Below are positions 39,173 to 47,216 of a DNA stretch of 64,000 nucleotides, piece by piece. The stretch is from Vreelandella jeotgali Hwa. Its GTDB lineage: Bacteria; Pseudomonadota; Gammaproteobacteria; Pseudomonadales; Halomonadaceae. The notes below the pieces were generated by a model that made no database searches, had not been told where the DNA came from, and saw only the letters and a list, made by a program, of their open reading frames with translations. The position numbers and the translations under genes were made by a program. The DNA lies in assembly GCF_000334215.1 (NCBI RefSeq), contig NZ_AMQY01000010.1:1-64000 (forward strand), read 5' to 3'. The number at the start of each line of letters is the position of its first letter. The stretch's first letter is position 1.

Positions 39173-39203
39173 CCGGTAATATATTACTTTTACCGGTAAT
39201 ATA
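39173..39203. repeat. 11-bp direct repeat, possible operator
   Basis: CCGGTAATATA occurs at 39173-39183 and again at 39193-39203, exactly 20 bases apart (about two helical turns), upstream of the Abi_2 fragment. Such spacing suits a dimeric regulator. Confidence 0.4.
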
Positions 39204-39315
39204 CCCGCCAAGCCTATGTAGACTTCAGTCTTCACGCTCAAATCGTGCGGGTTTTTTATTGGCTATCATTCAGGCACTTGGCGCTTGTCACTGCCTGCCA
39301 CGGAGAACACGCGGC

Positions 39316-39528
39316 ATGACTGATTTTTCCAAGCCGCCGCTCACGCCGGAACAGCAGTTGGCGCTACTGGAGGCGCGTGGCCTGACCGTGAACGATCCGG
39401 AGCGTGCGCAACGGCTGTTGGAAGTGAATACCCTGTTTCGCCTTAGCCCGTATATGCGGCCTTTTCAGGACTCCAATAGATGCCGGCTGGATAACGTGAG
39501 AAGCGCCCCGGCGGTTGGTAGAGGATAG
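39316..39528 (+). pseudogene. Abi_2-type abortive infection protein, N-terminal fragment
   Basis: ATG 39316 encodes FSKPPLTPEQQLALLEARGL, then VNDPERAQRLLEVNTLFRLS and PYMRPF. This is the N-terminal block of Abi_2 (AbiD/AbiF-like) proteins, which are around 300 residues. After PFQ the similarity ends and a stop follows at 70 codons. The rest of the gene is not found downstream, where zapE begins. A broken phage-defence gene. Confidence 0.65.
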
Positions 39529-39560
39529 CTTCCAAAGACAGCTTCCAAGGATAGTTCCCA
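39524..39560. repeat. 13-bp tandem repeat, three units
   Basis: GATAGCTTCCAAA, GACAGCTTCCAAG and GATAGTTCCCA follow one another directly at and after the stop of the Abi fragment. Confidence 0.6.
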
Positions 39561-39665
39561 CCATCGATTCAACGTCCGGCTGACCTGTCCGGTGGCGCTG
39601 TGCATAAGCGGGACGGAGATACCGCCGAAAGCCACGCCAGGCGCATATCAGCAAAAGGAGCCAAG

Positions 39666-40817
39666 GTGATAATGGCCGACCAGCAGGGCGACAAGGCCAG
39701 AGCAAACACAACAGCCCCTTCCCCTTACGCCGCCTATCGCCAGGCACTGGCGTCCGGCTTTCAGGACGATCCGGCTCAGCATGAGGCGGCCCGGTGCTTG
39801 CAGCGCTGCCATGAACAGTTGCAGGCGGGCCAGGCGGATATTCAGGGCGTGTATCTCTGGGGGCCGGTGGGGCGCGGCAAAACCTGGCTAATGGATCAGT
39901 TCCACCAAGCGTTAACCGTGCCGGCCCGGCGGCAGCATTTTCACCGTTTTATGCGCTGGGTCCACCGGCGCCTGTTTCAGCTGACCGGGCAGAAATCGCC
40001 GCTGGAACGGCTGGCCCGGGAGCTGGCGTCCGAGGCGCGTGTTCTCTGTCTGGACGAGCTGTTTGTCAGCGATATCGGCGATGCCATGCTGCTGGGTGGC
40101 CTGTTTCAGTCATTGCTGGCGCAAGGGCTGGTAGTGGTGAGCACGTCCAACCAGCCGCCGGATGACCTCTACAAGGACGGCTTTAATCGTGAGCGACTCT
40201 TGCCGGCCATTGCGGCCATCAAACAGCAGATGCAGGTAGTGGGCGTTGACGGCGGCCAGGATCACCGGCTGCACCCCGGGAAACATCAGCAACGCTATTG
40301 GGTTAACCAGCCGCAGGCGCTGGCAAACGCCTTTGCCGCACAGCTTGGCAAGGGCGAACAGCCCCATAGTGACCCCTTGCTGCTGGGGCACCGCCGGATC
40401 ACGGTCGTGCAGCGTAGCCGGCATGTGCTGTGGTGCCGTTACGCCGACCTGTGCGAGCAAAAGCTGGCCCCACAGGATTTTATTGAACTCTGTGAGCGCT
40501 TTTCGCCTGTTTTCCTGAGCGAAGTGCCTCGGCTGACCGGGAGTGGCCAGCAAAAGGCGATAGCCCGTGGTACCGAAGATGGCGTGATGCAGGTAGCAGC
40601 AGGCGACCGCCGGCTGCCGGCGCTATCGCATCAGGACGACGGAGTACGCCGATTTATTGCGCTGGTGGATGAATGTTACGACCGTGGTGTGCCGCTTTAC
40701 CTGGACGCAGCCGTGCCGTTGGATGAGCTCTACCGCAACGGCGCGCTGGCTTTTCCCTTCCGCCGTACCCTGAGCCGTTTGCAGGAAATGCAGCTACAGC
40801 GTTTTGGTCAGCCATAA
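39666..40817 (+). CDS. zapE: AFG1/ZapE-type cell division ATPase
   Basis: An AAA-like ATPase of about 383 residues. Walker A is GVYLWGPVGRGKTWLMD, followed by the HFHRFMRWVH motif. Walker B and adjacent motifs are LCLDELFVSDIGDAMLLG and VVVSTSNQPPDDLYKDGFNRERLLP, all diagnostic of ZapE/AFG1. ZapE acts on the FtsZ ring under stress. GTG 39666 has AAGGAG five bases upstream; ATG 39672 two codons later is the alternative. It is a normally conserved chromosomal gene and marks return to backbone DNA after the relics upstream. Confidence 0.9.
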   Translation: MIMADQQGDKARANTTAPSPYAAYRQALASGFQDDPAQHEAARCLQRCHEQLQAGQADIQGVYLWGPVGRGKTWLMDQFHQALTVPARRQHFHRFMRWVHRRLFQLTGQKSPLERLARELASEARVLCLDELFVSDIGDAMLLGGLFQSLLAQGLVVVSTSNQPPDDLYKDGFNRERLLPAIAAIKQQMQVVGVDGGQDHRLHPGKHQQRYWVNQPQALANAFAAQLGKGEQPHSDPLLLGHRRITVVQRSRHVLWCRYADLCEQKLAPQDFIELCERFSPVFLSEVPRLTGSGQQKAIARGTEDGVMQVAAGDRRLPALSHQDDGVRRFIALVDECYDRGVPLYLDAAVPLDELYRNGALAFPFRRTLSRLQEMQLQRFGQP

Positions 40818-40918
40818 CGGCAATGGCCAAAAACCTGACCGTCGACAGACGGTGCCTACCGGGGAAGCCGCCGATAGGCAACGGCGCTCTGGTGCTGCTG
40901 TGTCACGGTACGGACGGC

Positions 40919-41239
40919 TCAGCAAGCGATTGCCTGAATGCCCTTTTTGTCTATCAGGGTCAGCAGACGTAGAGCGGGCCCGCCAGGACGCTTGACACCG
41001 CGTTCCCAATCGGAGACCAGGTTCCTGCTGACATTGAGATAACGGGCGAATACGGGCTGGGAAAGATGCTCCCGCTCACGGAGCGCCCGAATGTCTTCTG
41101 CCGGGATCGTCCTGGCGGTGGTCAGGCATGTCTCATCGAAGTCGCGTATCGTTTGTTTGTCGATGGCGCCGACGTCATGCAGCGCCTCCATGGTTTCATG
41201 GATCGCGGCCATCGCATTGCTGCGGTATTGTTTAGCCAT
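40919..41239 (-). CDS. HigA/NadS-type XRE-family antitoxin
   Basis: A 106-residue DNA-binding protein with an XRE helix-turn-helix in the C-terminal half (LREREHLSQPVFARYLNVSRNLVSDWERGVKRPGG). This C-terminal arrangement is typical of HigA-like antitoxins that pair with RelE/HigB toxins encoded just upstream. Its ATG overlaps the stop of the toxin remnant by eight bases. With the toxin broken, it is an orphan antitoxin and autorepressor. Confidence 0.85.
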   Translation of the reverse strand: MAKQYRSNAMAAIHETMEALHDVGAIDKQTIRDFDETCLTTARTIPAEDIRALREREHLSQPVFARYLNVSRNLVSDWERGVKRPGGPALRLLTLIDKKGIQAIAC

Positions 41240-41369
41240 CGTCTTCTACCTCCGAAAACTGCCCGTTATGAATCAGCTCAACCAGGTGTTCCTCGGACAG
41301 GTCAAGGATGTGTTGGGCGGCCTGCTTGAACGCGATCTGTGCCGTTACCGCAGCGTTGATGGTATCAGT
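41232..41369 (-). pseudogene. RelE/HigB-type toxin, C-terminal fragment
   Basis: About 45 codons remain, reading FKQAAQHILDLSEEHLVELI followed by HNGQFSEVEDDG and a stop. This is the family's C-terminal helix plus the E-V-D/E tail seen in NadT/HigB-like toxins. The catalytic RelE fold is missing, cut off next to the 3' end of the MFS gene (stop at 41390). Confidence 0.65.
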
Positions 41370-41389
41370 ATACGTGCCACAACACCCCT

Positions 41390-42574
41390 TCACTCCGCCC
41401 CGAGCCGACGATCGCGGCCGGCGAGCATGCCCATTACCGCGATAGTCAGCGCCAGCACCACGCAGACGCCCAGCGGGAGCTGCCAGCCGCCGGGGGCGTT
41501 GTGCAGCAGGCCCATCACCGGCGGGCCCGACGCCGCCAGCAGGTAGCCCACACTCTGCGCCATGCCGGATAGCGCAGCGGCCTGTTGCGCGCTGGCGGTG
41601 CGCAGGCCGATAAACGACAGCCCCATGATGATGCCGGCGCCCGTACCCAGGCCAAACAGCAGCGACCACAGCAGCGCCTGCTGCGGCGCCACGATCAGCC
41701 CCAGCAGCGCCACGGCCGACATCAGCGCCGAGCCCACAGCGGGCAGCCGCTGATCCTCGATGTGGCGCAGAATCAGCCCCAGTACCAGCCCGGGCACGGC
41801 GGTGGCAAACTGCAACACACCGTGGAGCGAGCCGGCCCGCTCGGGCGTCATGCCCGCATCGGTGAGAATCGCCGGCAGCCAGCCGATGCCCACGTAGTAG
41901 ATCGTCGAGTTCAGCCCGAAAAACAGCGTCACCTGCCACGCCAGGCCGGTACGCCAGACGCTTTTGCCCGTCGCCGCTGCGGCCTGCCCGGTGGCCCGGG
42001 GCGCGGGAGCCCTGAGCTGCGTCACCCAGACAGCCAGCGCCGCCAGCGGCAGCACGATGAACGCCGCCAGCGCGCCGCGCCACCCCCAGCTGGTCGCCAT
42101 GGGCACCGCCAGGCCCGACAGCAGCGCCGCCGCCAAGCCCATCGCCAGCGCATACGCCCCGGTCAGCATGGCGATGTGGTCGGGAAAATCCCGCTTGATC
42201 AGGCTGGGCAGCAGCACGTTGCCCACGGCAATGCCCATGCCGATCAGGCCGGTGCCGGCGTACAGGCTCCACAGCGGCCCGGCCGAGCGCAGCGCAATGC
42301 CCACGGTGATCAGCAGCAGCGCCGCCAGCAGGGTGCGTTCAAGCCCCAGCGCCCGCGCCAGGCGAGCGCTCAGCGGCGAAACCACGGCAAACGCCAGCAG
42401 CGGCAAGGTGGTCAGCACACTCGCGGCAGTAGTGCCCAGATCGAAATCGCCGGCGAGCCAATCCAGCAGCGGCGGCAGGCCGGTAAAGGGCGCGCGCAGG
42501 TTGGCGGCGATCAGCAGAATACCCGCCAGCAAGGTCGCCTTGCCGGCAGTCGTTCGGTCAATGGAAGGGCGCAT
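41390..42574 (-). CDS. MFS transporter, CynX/NimT-like
   Basis: A 394-residue major facilitator with twelve predicted helices. The LLIAANLRAPFTGLPPLL start, the GMGIAVGNVLLPSLIKRDFPD block and GMAQSVGYLLAASGPPVMGLLHN near the C terminus are typical of the CynX/NimT branch (cyanate and nitroimidazole-type transporters). The substrate is not known. The gene is monocistronic on the minus strand, and its 3' end adjoins the truncated toxin gene. Confidence 0.85.
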   Translation of the reverse strand: MRPSIDRTTAGKATLLAGILLIAANLRAPFTGLPPLLDWLAGDFDLGTTAASVLTTLPLLAFAVVSPLSARLARALGLERTLLAALLLITVGIALRSAGPLWSLYAGTGLIGMGIAVGNVLLPSLIKRDFPDHIAMLTGAYALAMGLAAALLSGLAVPMATSWGWRGALAAFIVLPLAALAVWVTQLRAPAPRATGQAAAATGKSVWRTGLAWQVTLFFGLNSTIYYVGIGWLPAILTDAGMTPERAGSLHGVLQFATAVPGLVLGLILRHIEDQRLPAVGSALMSAVALLGLIVAPQQALLWSLLFGLGTGAGIIMGLSFIGLRTASAQQAAALSGMAQSVGYLLAASGPPVMGLLHNAPGGWQLPLGVCVVLALTIAVMGMLAGRDRRLGAE

Positions 42575-42655
42575 GGCAGATCCTGTCAGCTAAAAGGCCC
42601 GTACTTTAGCCAGCACTGACATATTTTGATAGCCGAATCGTTGTTAAAAGCACGT

Positions 42656-42706
42656 CGCTTTCAAGAGCAAGCCGCCTCCAGGAGCAAGCCGCTTTTAAGA
42701 ACAAAC
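42656..42706. repeat. 17-bp tandem repeat, three units
   Basis: CGCTTTCAAGAGCAAGC, CGCCTCCAGGAGCAAGC and CGCTTTTAAGAACAAAC lie head to tail in the intergenic space between the MFS and AhpD-like genes. Confidence 0.7.
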
Positions 42707-42737
42707 CATTTCATTTCCGAGCGCCGCCGGGCCGTGC

Positions 42738-43277
42738 CTACACCAGCGGCACCTCGGGGAAGTCGATGGCCGGGCGGACCATGTTGTTCACCCAGTTGCT
42801 CAGGCTGTTGACGCCCACCAGCCCGACTACTTCCACCAGGGTAGCGTCGTCCAGGCCGGCATCGCGGGCCGCCTGAAGCGCGGCATCGGGAAGGTGGCCG
42901 CGCGTATCCAACACCGCCAGCGCCAGGTCGAGCAGCGCCTGATCATGGGCACCGTCGGCCTTGCCGGCCTGCGCCTGTCTGGCCGCCTCGGCGCTAATCC
43001 CGGCCGCTTTGGCCGCCATGCTGTGCCCGCTAACGCAGTAATGGCAGCCGTTGGCATTGGCCACGCCCAGCGCGATCAGCTCACGCTGGGCAGCGGTCAG
43101 CCGGCTGTCGGCGGTCATCGCCTGCTGCGCGGCGAGAAACCCGTTCAGCGTGCCGGGGTGGTGGGCCATACCCGCAAAGAAATTCGGCAGCATACCCAGC
43201 TGTTGCTGCACGCCCTGCAACGCGGGCGCCGCCGCCTCATCGGCCTGGTCGATCGTCAGAAGGGGAAGTCGTGACAT
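42738..43277 (-). CDS. AhpD-like alkylhydroperoxidase (carboxymuconolactone decarboxylase family)
   Basis: A 179-residue peroxidase-related protein with the AhpD core and the redox motif NGCHYCVSGHS (E-X6-7-CXXC-X3-H type). These proteins use the CXXC pair to reduce peroxides with a lipoyl- or thioredoxin-like donor. ATG 43277 has GAGGAA seven bases upstream and is preferred over 43310. The next gene upstream in this direction is a lipoamide-dehydrogenase-like flavoprotein, a plausible electron source. A tandem repeat array separates the two. Confidence 0.85.
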   Translation of the reverse strand: MSRLPLLTIDQADEAAAPALQGVQQQLGMLPNFFAGMAHHPGTLNGFLAAQQAMTADSRLTAAQRELIALGVANANGCHYCVSGHSMAAKAAGISAEAARQAQAGKADGAHDQALLDLALAVLDTRGHLPDAALQAARDAGLDDATLVEVVGLVGVNSLSNWVNNMVRPAIDFPEVPLV

Positions 43278-43366
43278 GCTCATATTCCTCATTTTTTCAA
43301 AAGCTCTCAAAAGCTCTTAATACGCCTCAAAGCGGACGCTTCTGTGCGGACGCTCCTGCATAGAGG

Positions 43367-43474
43367 CGTCCGTTAAAACAGAAGCGCCCGTTAAAACCAG
43401 AGACGTCCGTTAAAACAGAAGCGCCCGTTAAAACCGGAAGCGCCCCCGATAAAATCAGAAGCGCCCGATAAAAG
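43367..43474. repeat. Degenerate 18-21-bp tandem repeat, six units
   Basis: Units of the form CGTCCGTTAAAACAGAAG and CGCCCGTTAAAACCAGAG alternate. The first two pairs form a 37-bp higher-order unit present twice, and the later units drift to CGATAAAA. The array fills the space between the AhpD-like and flavoprotein genes. There are no unique spacers, so it is not CRISPR. Confidence 0.8.
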
Positions 43475-43526
43475 CGGTGGAAAAGCGAGCCGTGCAAAGC
43501 CGGCTCGAAAGGGTGGGGCAGGCTGG

Positions 43527-44933
43527 CTACACCGCCGGCTCGCGGCACAGCGGCAGGTCGGGCCGGGGTGAGCGCCGGCCCAGCGCCCGGCGGGCGGACT
43601 GGAGCGCGCTGCGCAGGCCTTCTTCCACGGTGGGGTGATAAAACGGCATCGCCAGCAGCTGCTCCAGCGTCATGGATTGCTGAATCGACCAGGCCAGCAG
43701 ATGCAGCAGGTGTTCGGCGTCCGGCGCCACCATCTCGGCGCCGAGAAGGCGGCCGTCTTCCTCGCTGGCGTGGACCACAATGCGCCCGGTATTGCGCCCG
43801 GCGGTTATCGCGCGCCCCTGGCGGGCAAAGTCGGCATGGCCGGTCACCACGCCCCGGTCGGGCAGTTCGGCGTGAGTCAGGCCGGCATGGCCGACCCCCG
43901 GCTGGGTAAACACCACGCCCAGCGGCGTGCGCCGCGCCAGGCAGTCGGCCTCCGGGTGCAGGGCATGATGCGCGGCAATGCGCCCGGCATCCGCCGCCTC
44001 GTGCATCAGCGGGCGCAGGCCGTCCACATCGCCGGCGATAAACACCGGCAGCTCGCCCACGCGCAGCGTCGCCGGGTCGAAGGCCGGTAGCCCCTGGTTG
44101 TCCAGCGCAACGCCCAGGTTCTCCAGCCCCAGGCCTTCCACGTTGGGCCGCCGCCCCAGCGACGCCAGCACCCAGTCCACCTCAACCTCGCGGTCGCCCG
44201 CCTGCATCAGCACGCCGGTTTCGCCGTCGTGCAACGTCACGTCCGCCTCGGTGGTGATGTGCATCTGTCGGCGCAGCGCGTCGAGCAGCAGCGGGTTGAG
44301 CGACGGATCGCTGAGCCCGGCCAGGTGCGCGCCACGGGTAAAGCCGTGGACCTCGCAGCCCAGCTGAGCAAACGCCTGGCCCAGCTCCAGGCCGATGGGC
44401 CCCAGGCCCACCACGCCGACTCGGCGGCCCGGCGTTTCCAGCTCGAACACCTCGTCGGAGGTCACCACGCGGTCGCCCAGCCGGCGCCAGGCATCCGGCA
44501 GGTTCGGGCGGGTGCCCGTGGCGATGATCACCGCCTCGGCCTCAATCCGCTCGTCGTTGACTTCCAGAGTAGTCGGCGAGAGAAAGCGCGGCCGGCCCTG
44601 AAGACTGCGCTCGCCCAGCGCCTCCGCCGCACCGGCGGGGCCGGCGGCGAAGCCATCGCGCAGCGAGCGAACATGCTGCATGGCCGCGGGTAAATCCATC
44701 GCCAGCGAGTCGCCGCCCTGCATCCCGCACGCGGTCAGCCAGTCGCGGCGGCCGTAGGCGTGCGCCACCTCCAGCAGCGCCTTGGACGGCATACAGCCCA
44801 CCCGCGCACAGGTAGTGCCGTACGGCCCGGCGTTGATGAGGACGACATTATCCGTATAGCGCCGGGCCTCCTTCAGCGCTGTCAGCCCAGCGGTGCCCGC
44901 GCCCAGAATGGCGAGCTCAACGCGTCGCGTCAT
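43527..44933 (-). CDS. Pyridine nucleotide-disulfide oxidoreductase, dihydrolipoyl dehydrogenase-like
   Basis: A 468-residue FAD enzyme. The FAD fold is LAILGAGTAGLTALKEA, the redox disulfide is in TCARVGCMPSKALLE, and the NAD(P) fold is VGVVGLGPIGLELGQAF. The dimerisation domain has the active-site HPTVEE of lipoamide dehydrogenases. Unlike the enzyme of the pyruvate complex it is not near ace genes. Here it precedes AhpD, and OsmC and DUF2892 genes lie just upstream, so a role in thiol, peroxide or sulfane-sulfur metabolism is likely. Confidence 0.85.
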   Translation of the reverse strand: MTRRVELAILGAGTAGLTALKEARRYTDNVVLINAGPYGTTCARVGCMPSKALLEVAHAYGRRDWLTACGMQGGDSLAMDLPAAMQHVRSLRDGFAAGPAGAAEALGERSLQGRPRFLSPTTLEVNDERIEAEAVIIATGTRPNLPDAWRRLGDRVVTSDEVFELETPGRRVGVVGLGPIGLELGQAFAQLGCEVHGFTRGAHLAGLSDPSLNPLLLDALRRQMHITTEADVTLHDGETGVLMQAGDREVEVDWVLASLGRRPNVEGLGLENLGVALDNQGLPAFDPATLRVGELPVFIAGDVDGLRPLMHEAADAGRIAAHHALHPEADCLARRTPLGVVFTQPGVGHAGLTHAELPDRGVVTGHADFARQGRAITAGRNTGRIVVHASEEDGRLLGAEMVAPDAEHLLHLLAWSIQQSMTLEQLLAMPFYHPTVEEGLRSALQSARRALGRRSPRPDLPLCREPAV

Positions 44934-44994
44934 GGTGCTGCTGCCTCCTTCCGTTCATGTCTCTATCTATCTCTGCCATCAGCCCGGCCGGCGG

Positions 44995-45429
44995 CTAGGC
45001 CACGGTAATCTCGGGCACCAGCTCGTTGTCGGTATTCAGGCTGTTGGTAATCAGGCAGTTGCGCTCGGCCTTTTCCAGGCAGCGTTCGGCTTTCTCGCGC
45101 TGCACCTCGTCGGCCAGCGTCAGCGCCGGGCGGATAATCAGCCGAGTGAAGCGGGTAGCCTTACCGTCCTTGTCGAGCACGCCTTCCACATCGCAGCGCA
45201 GGTCCCGCCACTCCAGCTGCGAGGCGCGGGCCACGGCGCGGAAGGTAAAGATAAAGCAGTCGGCGGCGGACGCCACCAGCAGCGTTTCCGGCGACCAGTA
45301 GCCCTCCGGGCCGTTGAACGCCGGCGGCGGATTGGTTTCCAGCGTCGGCAGCCCCTCGCTGCCGGCGTTGACGCTGCCTTCTTCGTGACCGGACGCAAAC
45401 ACGCGATACGAATGGGGAAAGCTGGGCAT
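44995..45429 (-). CDS. OsmC/Ohr-family protein
   Basis: A 144-residue OsmC-like peroxidase. The redox cysteines are at SAADCFIFTFRAVA and AERNCLITNSL, matching the two conserved cysteines of the family, which reduces organic hydroperoxides and, in some members, handles persulfides. The stop lies 61 bp before the flavoprotein gene, and a DUF2892 membrane protein precedes it, so a minus-strand operon is likely. Confidence 0.88.
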   Translation of the reverse strand: MPSFPHSYRVFASGHEEGSVNAGSEGLPTLETNPPPAFNGPEGYWSPETLLVASAADCFIFTFRAVARASQLEWRDLRCDVEGVLDKDGKATRFTRLIIRPALTLADEVQREKAERCLEKAERNCLITNSLNTDNELVPEITVA

Positions 45430-45459
45430 ATCAAATCCTCAACGGTGATGGATGGCTGT

Positions 45460-45521
45460 TTTTTGGACTGGCTTTTGGACTTAGCTTTTGGACTGGCTTT
45501 TGGACTGGTTTTTGGAACAGG
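45460..45521. repeat. 12-13-bp tandem repeat, five units, partly coding
   Basis: Units of the form CTTTTGGACTGG repeat head to tail. The array covers the last codons of the DUF2892 gene, where it encodes the SKNQSKSQSKS tail, and continues downstream of its stop. Confidence 0.75.
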
Positions 45522-45693
45522 TGCTCAACCCTATCAGGCGGTACGCCGGGCAGAAGCTGAAAAAGCCCGTTGCCAGCGGCACCAGGCCAATCCAGCCCCA
45601 GGCGCCGATCACGTCGGTCAGCGCCAGCGCAATCAGCGCCAGGCCGGCGACAATGCGGAGGGTTTTATCGATTTTGCCTACGTTGCAGTTCAT
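45481..45693 (-). CDS. DUF2892/YgaP-like small membrane protein
   Basis: A 70-residue protein starting MNCNVGKIDKTLRIVAGLAL, with two hydrophobic helices and the CPAYRLIG motif, the hallmark of DUF2892 proteins that occur alone or fused to rhodanese domains. It often accompanies sulfide/persulfide genes, as here with the BigR-persulfide dioxygenase set on the other side of the intergenic region. Its Ser/Lys/Gln-rich tail comes from a tandem repeat and is probably a recent extension. Confidence 0.85.
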   Translation of the reverse strand: MNCNVGKIDKTLRIVAGLALIALALTDVIGAWGWIGLVPLATGFFSFCPAYRLIGLSTCSKNQSKSQSKS

Positions 45694-45703
45694 GGCGTTC
45701 TCC

Positions 45704-45812
45704 TGGGAGCTAATAGAATGTTGGGAGGTACCGAAATGCTGGGAGGTAACGGAATGTGAAGCAGTGTTTTGGATCAGTGTTTTGGAACAGTGTTGTGGAG
45801 CAGTGCTCTGAT
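45704..45812. repeat. Two adjacent tandem arrays upstream of DUF2892 gene
   Basis: First come three units of about 18 bases (TGGGAGGTACCGAAATGC type), then four units of about 13 bases (CAGTGTTTTGGAT type). They lie just upstream of the DUF2892 start, so they may lie in its promoter or leader. Confidence 0.7.
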
Positions 45813-45862
45813 CGACCAGCCATTACAGACTAGCCGGGACACTCAATACTTTCAACAAAAAC

Positions 45863-45877
45863 ATAATGTGATATTAT
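45863..45877. promoter_or_regulatory. AT-rich palindrome before the BigR-like gene
   Basis: ATAAT-GTGAT-ATTAT is a perfect 5-bp dyad directly before the regulator start. BigR/SqrR-type repressors bind AT-rich palindromes in this position. Confidence 0.55.
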
Positions 45878-45880
45878 AAA

Positions 45881-46240
45881 ATGAAATCCACCCACCACAC
45901 CGAGACCTCCAGCGCCATGCCCGACGCCACACCAATTGAGCTATCCCGCCTGCGCGAAAACGCCGGCGAAGCCCGCAACCTGCTCAAGACACTGGCCAAC
46001 ACCGACCGCCTGATGCTGCTCTGCCAGCTCTCCCAGGGCGAGATGAACGTCGGCGAGCTGGAGCACGAGCTGGGCATCGAACAGCCCACGCTCTCCCAGC
46101 AGCTGGCCGTGCTGCGGCGCGAAGCGCTGGTCGCCACCCGGCGCGACGGCAAACAGATTTACTACCGCATCGCCGACGGCAAGGCGCTGGCGGTGATCGA
46201 AACGCTGTACGAGCAGTTCTGCGCCACCCCCGATTCCTGA
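45881..46240 (+). CDS. ArsR/SmtB-family repressor, BigR/SqrR-like (persulfide sensing)
   Basis: A 119-residue winged-helix protein (LGIEQPTLSQQLAVLRREALVATRRDGKQIYY). One cysteine lies in the first helices (MLLCQLSQGE) and one near the C terminus (YEQFC). This is the two-cysteine layout of BigR and SqrR, which form a polysulfide bridge when sulfide accumulates and then release DNA. The next three genes are persulfide dioxygenase and YeeE/YedE transporters, the usual BigR regulon. ATG 45917 is an alternative start. Confidence 0.82.
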   Translation: MKSTHHTETSSAMPDATPIELSRLRENAGEARNLLKTLANTDRLMLLCQLSQGEMNVGELEHELGIEQPTLSQQLAVLRREALVATRRDGKQIYYRIADGKALAVIETLYEQFCATPDS

Positions 46241-46264
46241 GCCACATTTTGACGGAGAGCCCCA

Positions 46265-47146
46265 ATGTCTGATCAAGACGTATCCATCCCGACGGTAACG
46301 GCGTTTTTCGACGAACCCACAAGCACCTTCAGCTACGTCGTCCGCGACCCGCAAAGCGCCGCCTGCGCGATCATCGACTCGGTGCTCGACTTCGACTACG
46401 CCGCCGGGCGCACCGACGTACGCTCCGCCGACGCCATCATCGACTTCGTGCGCCGCGAAGGCTTGAGCGTGGAATGGGTGCTGGAAACCCACGTCCACGC
46501 CGACCACCTCTCCGCCGCGCCCTACCTCCACGAGCAGCTCGGCGGGCGCACCGGCATCGGCGCCAACATCACCGTGGTGCAGGATGTCTTCGGCAAGGCG
46601 TTCAACGCCGGCACCGAATTCGCCCGGGACGGCAGCCAGTTCGACCGCCTGTTCGAGGAAGGCGACACCTTCACCATCGGCGGGCTCGAAGGCCGCGTGC
46701 TGCACACCCCCGGCCACACCCCGGCGTGCTTGACCTACGTCATCGGCGATGCCGCCTTCGTCGGCGACACGCTGTTCATGCCCGACTACGGCACCGCCCG
46801 CTGCGACTTTCCCGGAGGCGACGCCGCCGCGCTCTACCGCTCGATTCACAAGGTGCTGGCGCTGCCCGACGCCACCCGGCTGTTTCTCTGCCACGACTAC
46901 AAGGCCCCCGGCCGCGACACCTACCAGCACCAGACCAGCGTCGCCGAGCAGCGCGCCCACAACATCCACGTACACGAAGGCGTCAGCGAGGCCCAATTCG
47001 TCAAAATGCGCACCGAACGCGACGCCACCCTTAATATGCCCCGGCTGATCCTGCCCTCGGTACAGGTCAACATGCGCGCCGGCGAGCTGCCCCCGGCGGA
47101 AGACAACGGCCAGGTGTACTTGAAAGTCCCGCTCAACCGCTTTTAG
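46265..47146 (+). CDS. Persulfide dioxygenase-type metallo-beta-lactamase-fold protein (Blh/ETHE1-like)
   Basis: A 293-residue MBL-fold enzyme with metal-binding motifs THVHADHL, TPGHTPACLTYVIGD and FVGDTLF, plus the C-terminal HDY block. It resembles the Blh protein of bigR operons and ETHE1 persulfide dioxygenases, which oxidise glutathione persulfide to sulfite and so remove H2S-derived sulfur. It starts 24 bp after the regulator. Confidence 0.88.
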   Translation: MSDQDVSIPTVTAFFDEPTSTFSYVVRDPQSAACAIIDSVLDFDYAAGRTDVRSADAIIDFVRREGLSVEWVLETHVHADHLSAAPYLHEQLGGRTGIGANITVVQDVFGKAFNAGTEFARDGSQFDRLFEEGDTFTIGGLEGRVLHTPGHTPACLTYVIGDAAFVGDTLFMPDYGTARCDFPGGDAAALYRSIHKVLALPDATRLFLCHDYKAPGRDTYQHQTSVAEQRAHNIHVHEGVSEAQFVKMRTERDATLNMPRLILPSVQVNMRAGELPPAEDNGQVYLKVPLNRF

Positions 47147-47216
47147 GCCCGCGCCGGCACGGCTATTGACAGAGACGGAAGGTTTTCTGAGACGAAACGC
47201 TCACGGAGAGCAAAAA

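Noticed and set aside
41376..42272. N-terminal part of a 346-codon minus-strand frame overlapping the MFS gene
   Set aside because: It is an out-of-frame reading of the transporter; only the last 45 codons (41232-41369) are meaningful, as a toxin remnant.
43367..43474. Possible CRISPR array
   Set aside because: The units are contiguous and degenerate with no unique spacers, and there is no cas gene in the window.
44893..45759. 288-codon plus-strand frame across OsmC and DUF2892
   Set aside because: Antisense to two well-recognised genes and composed of low-complexity shadow sequence.
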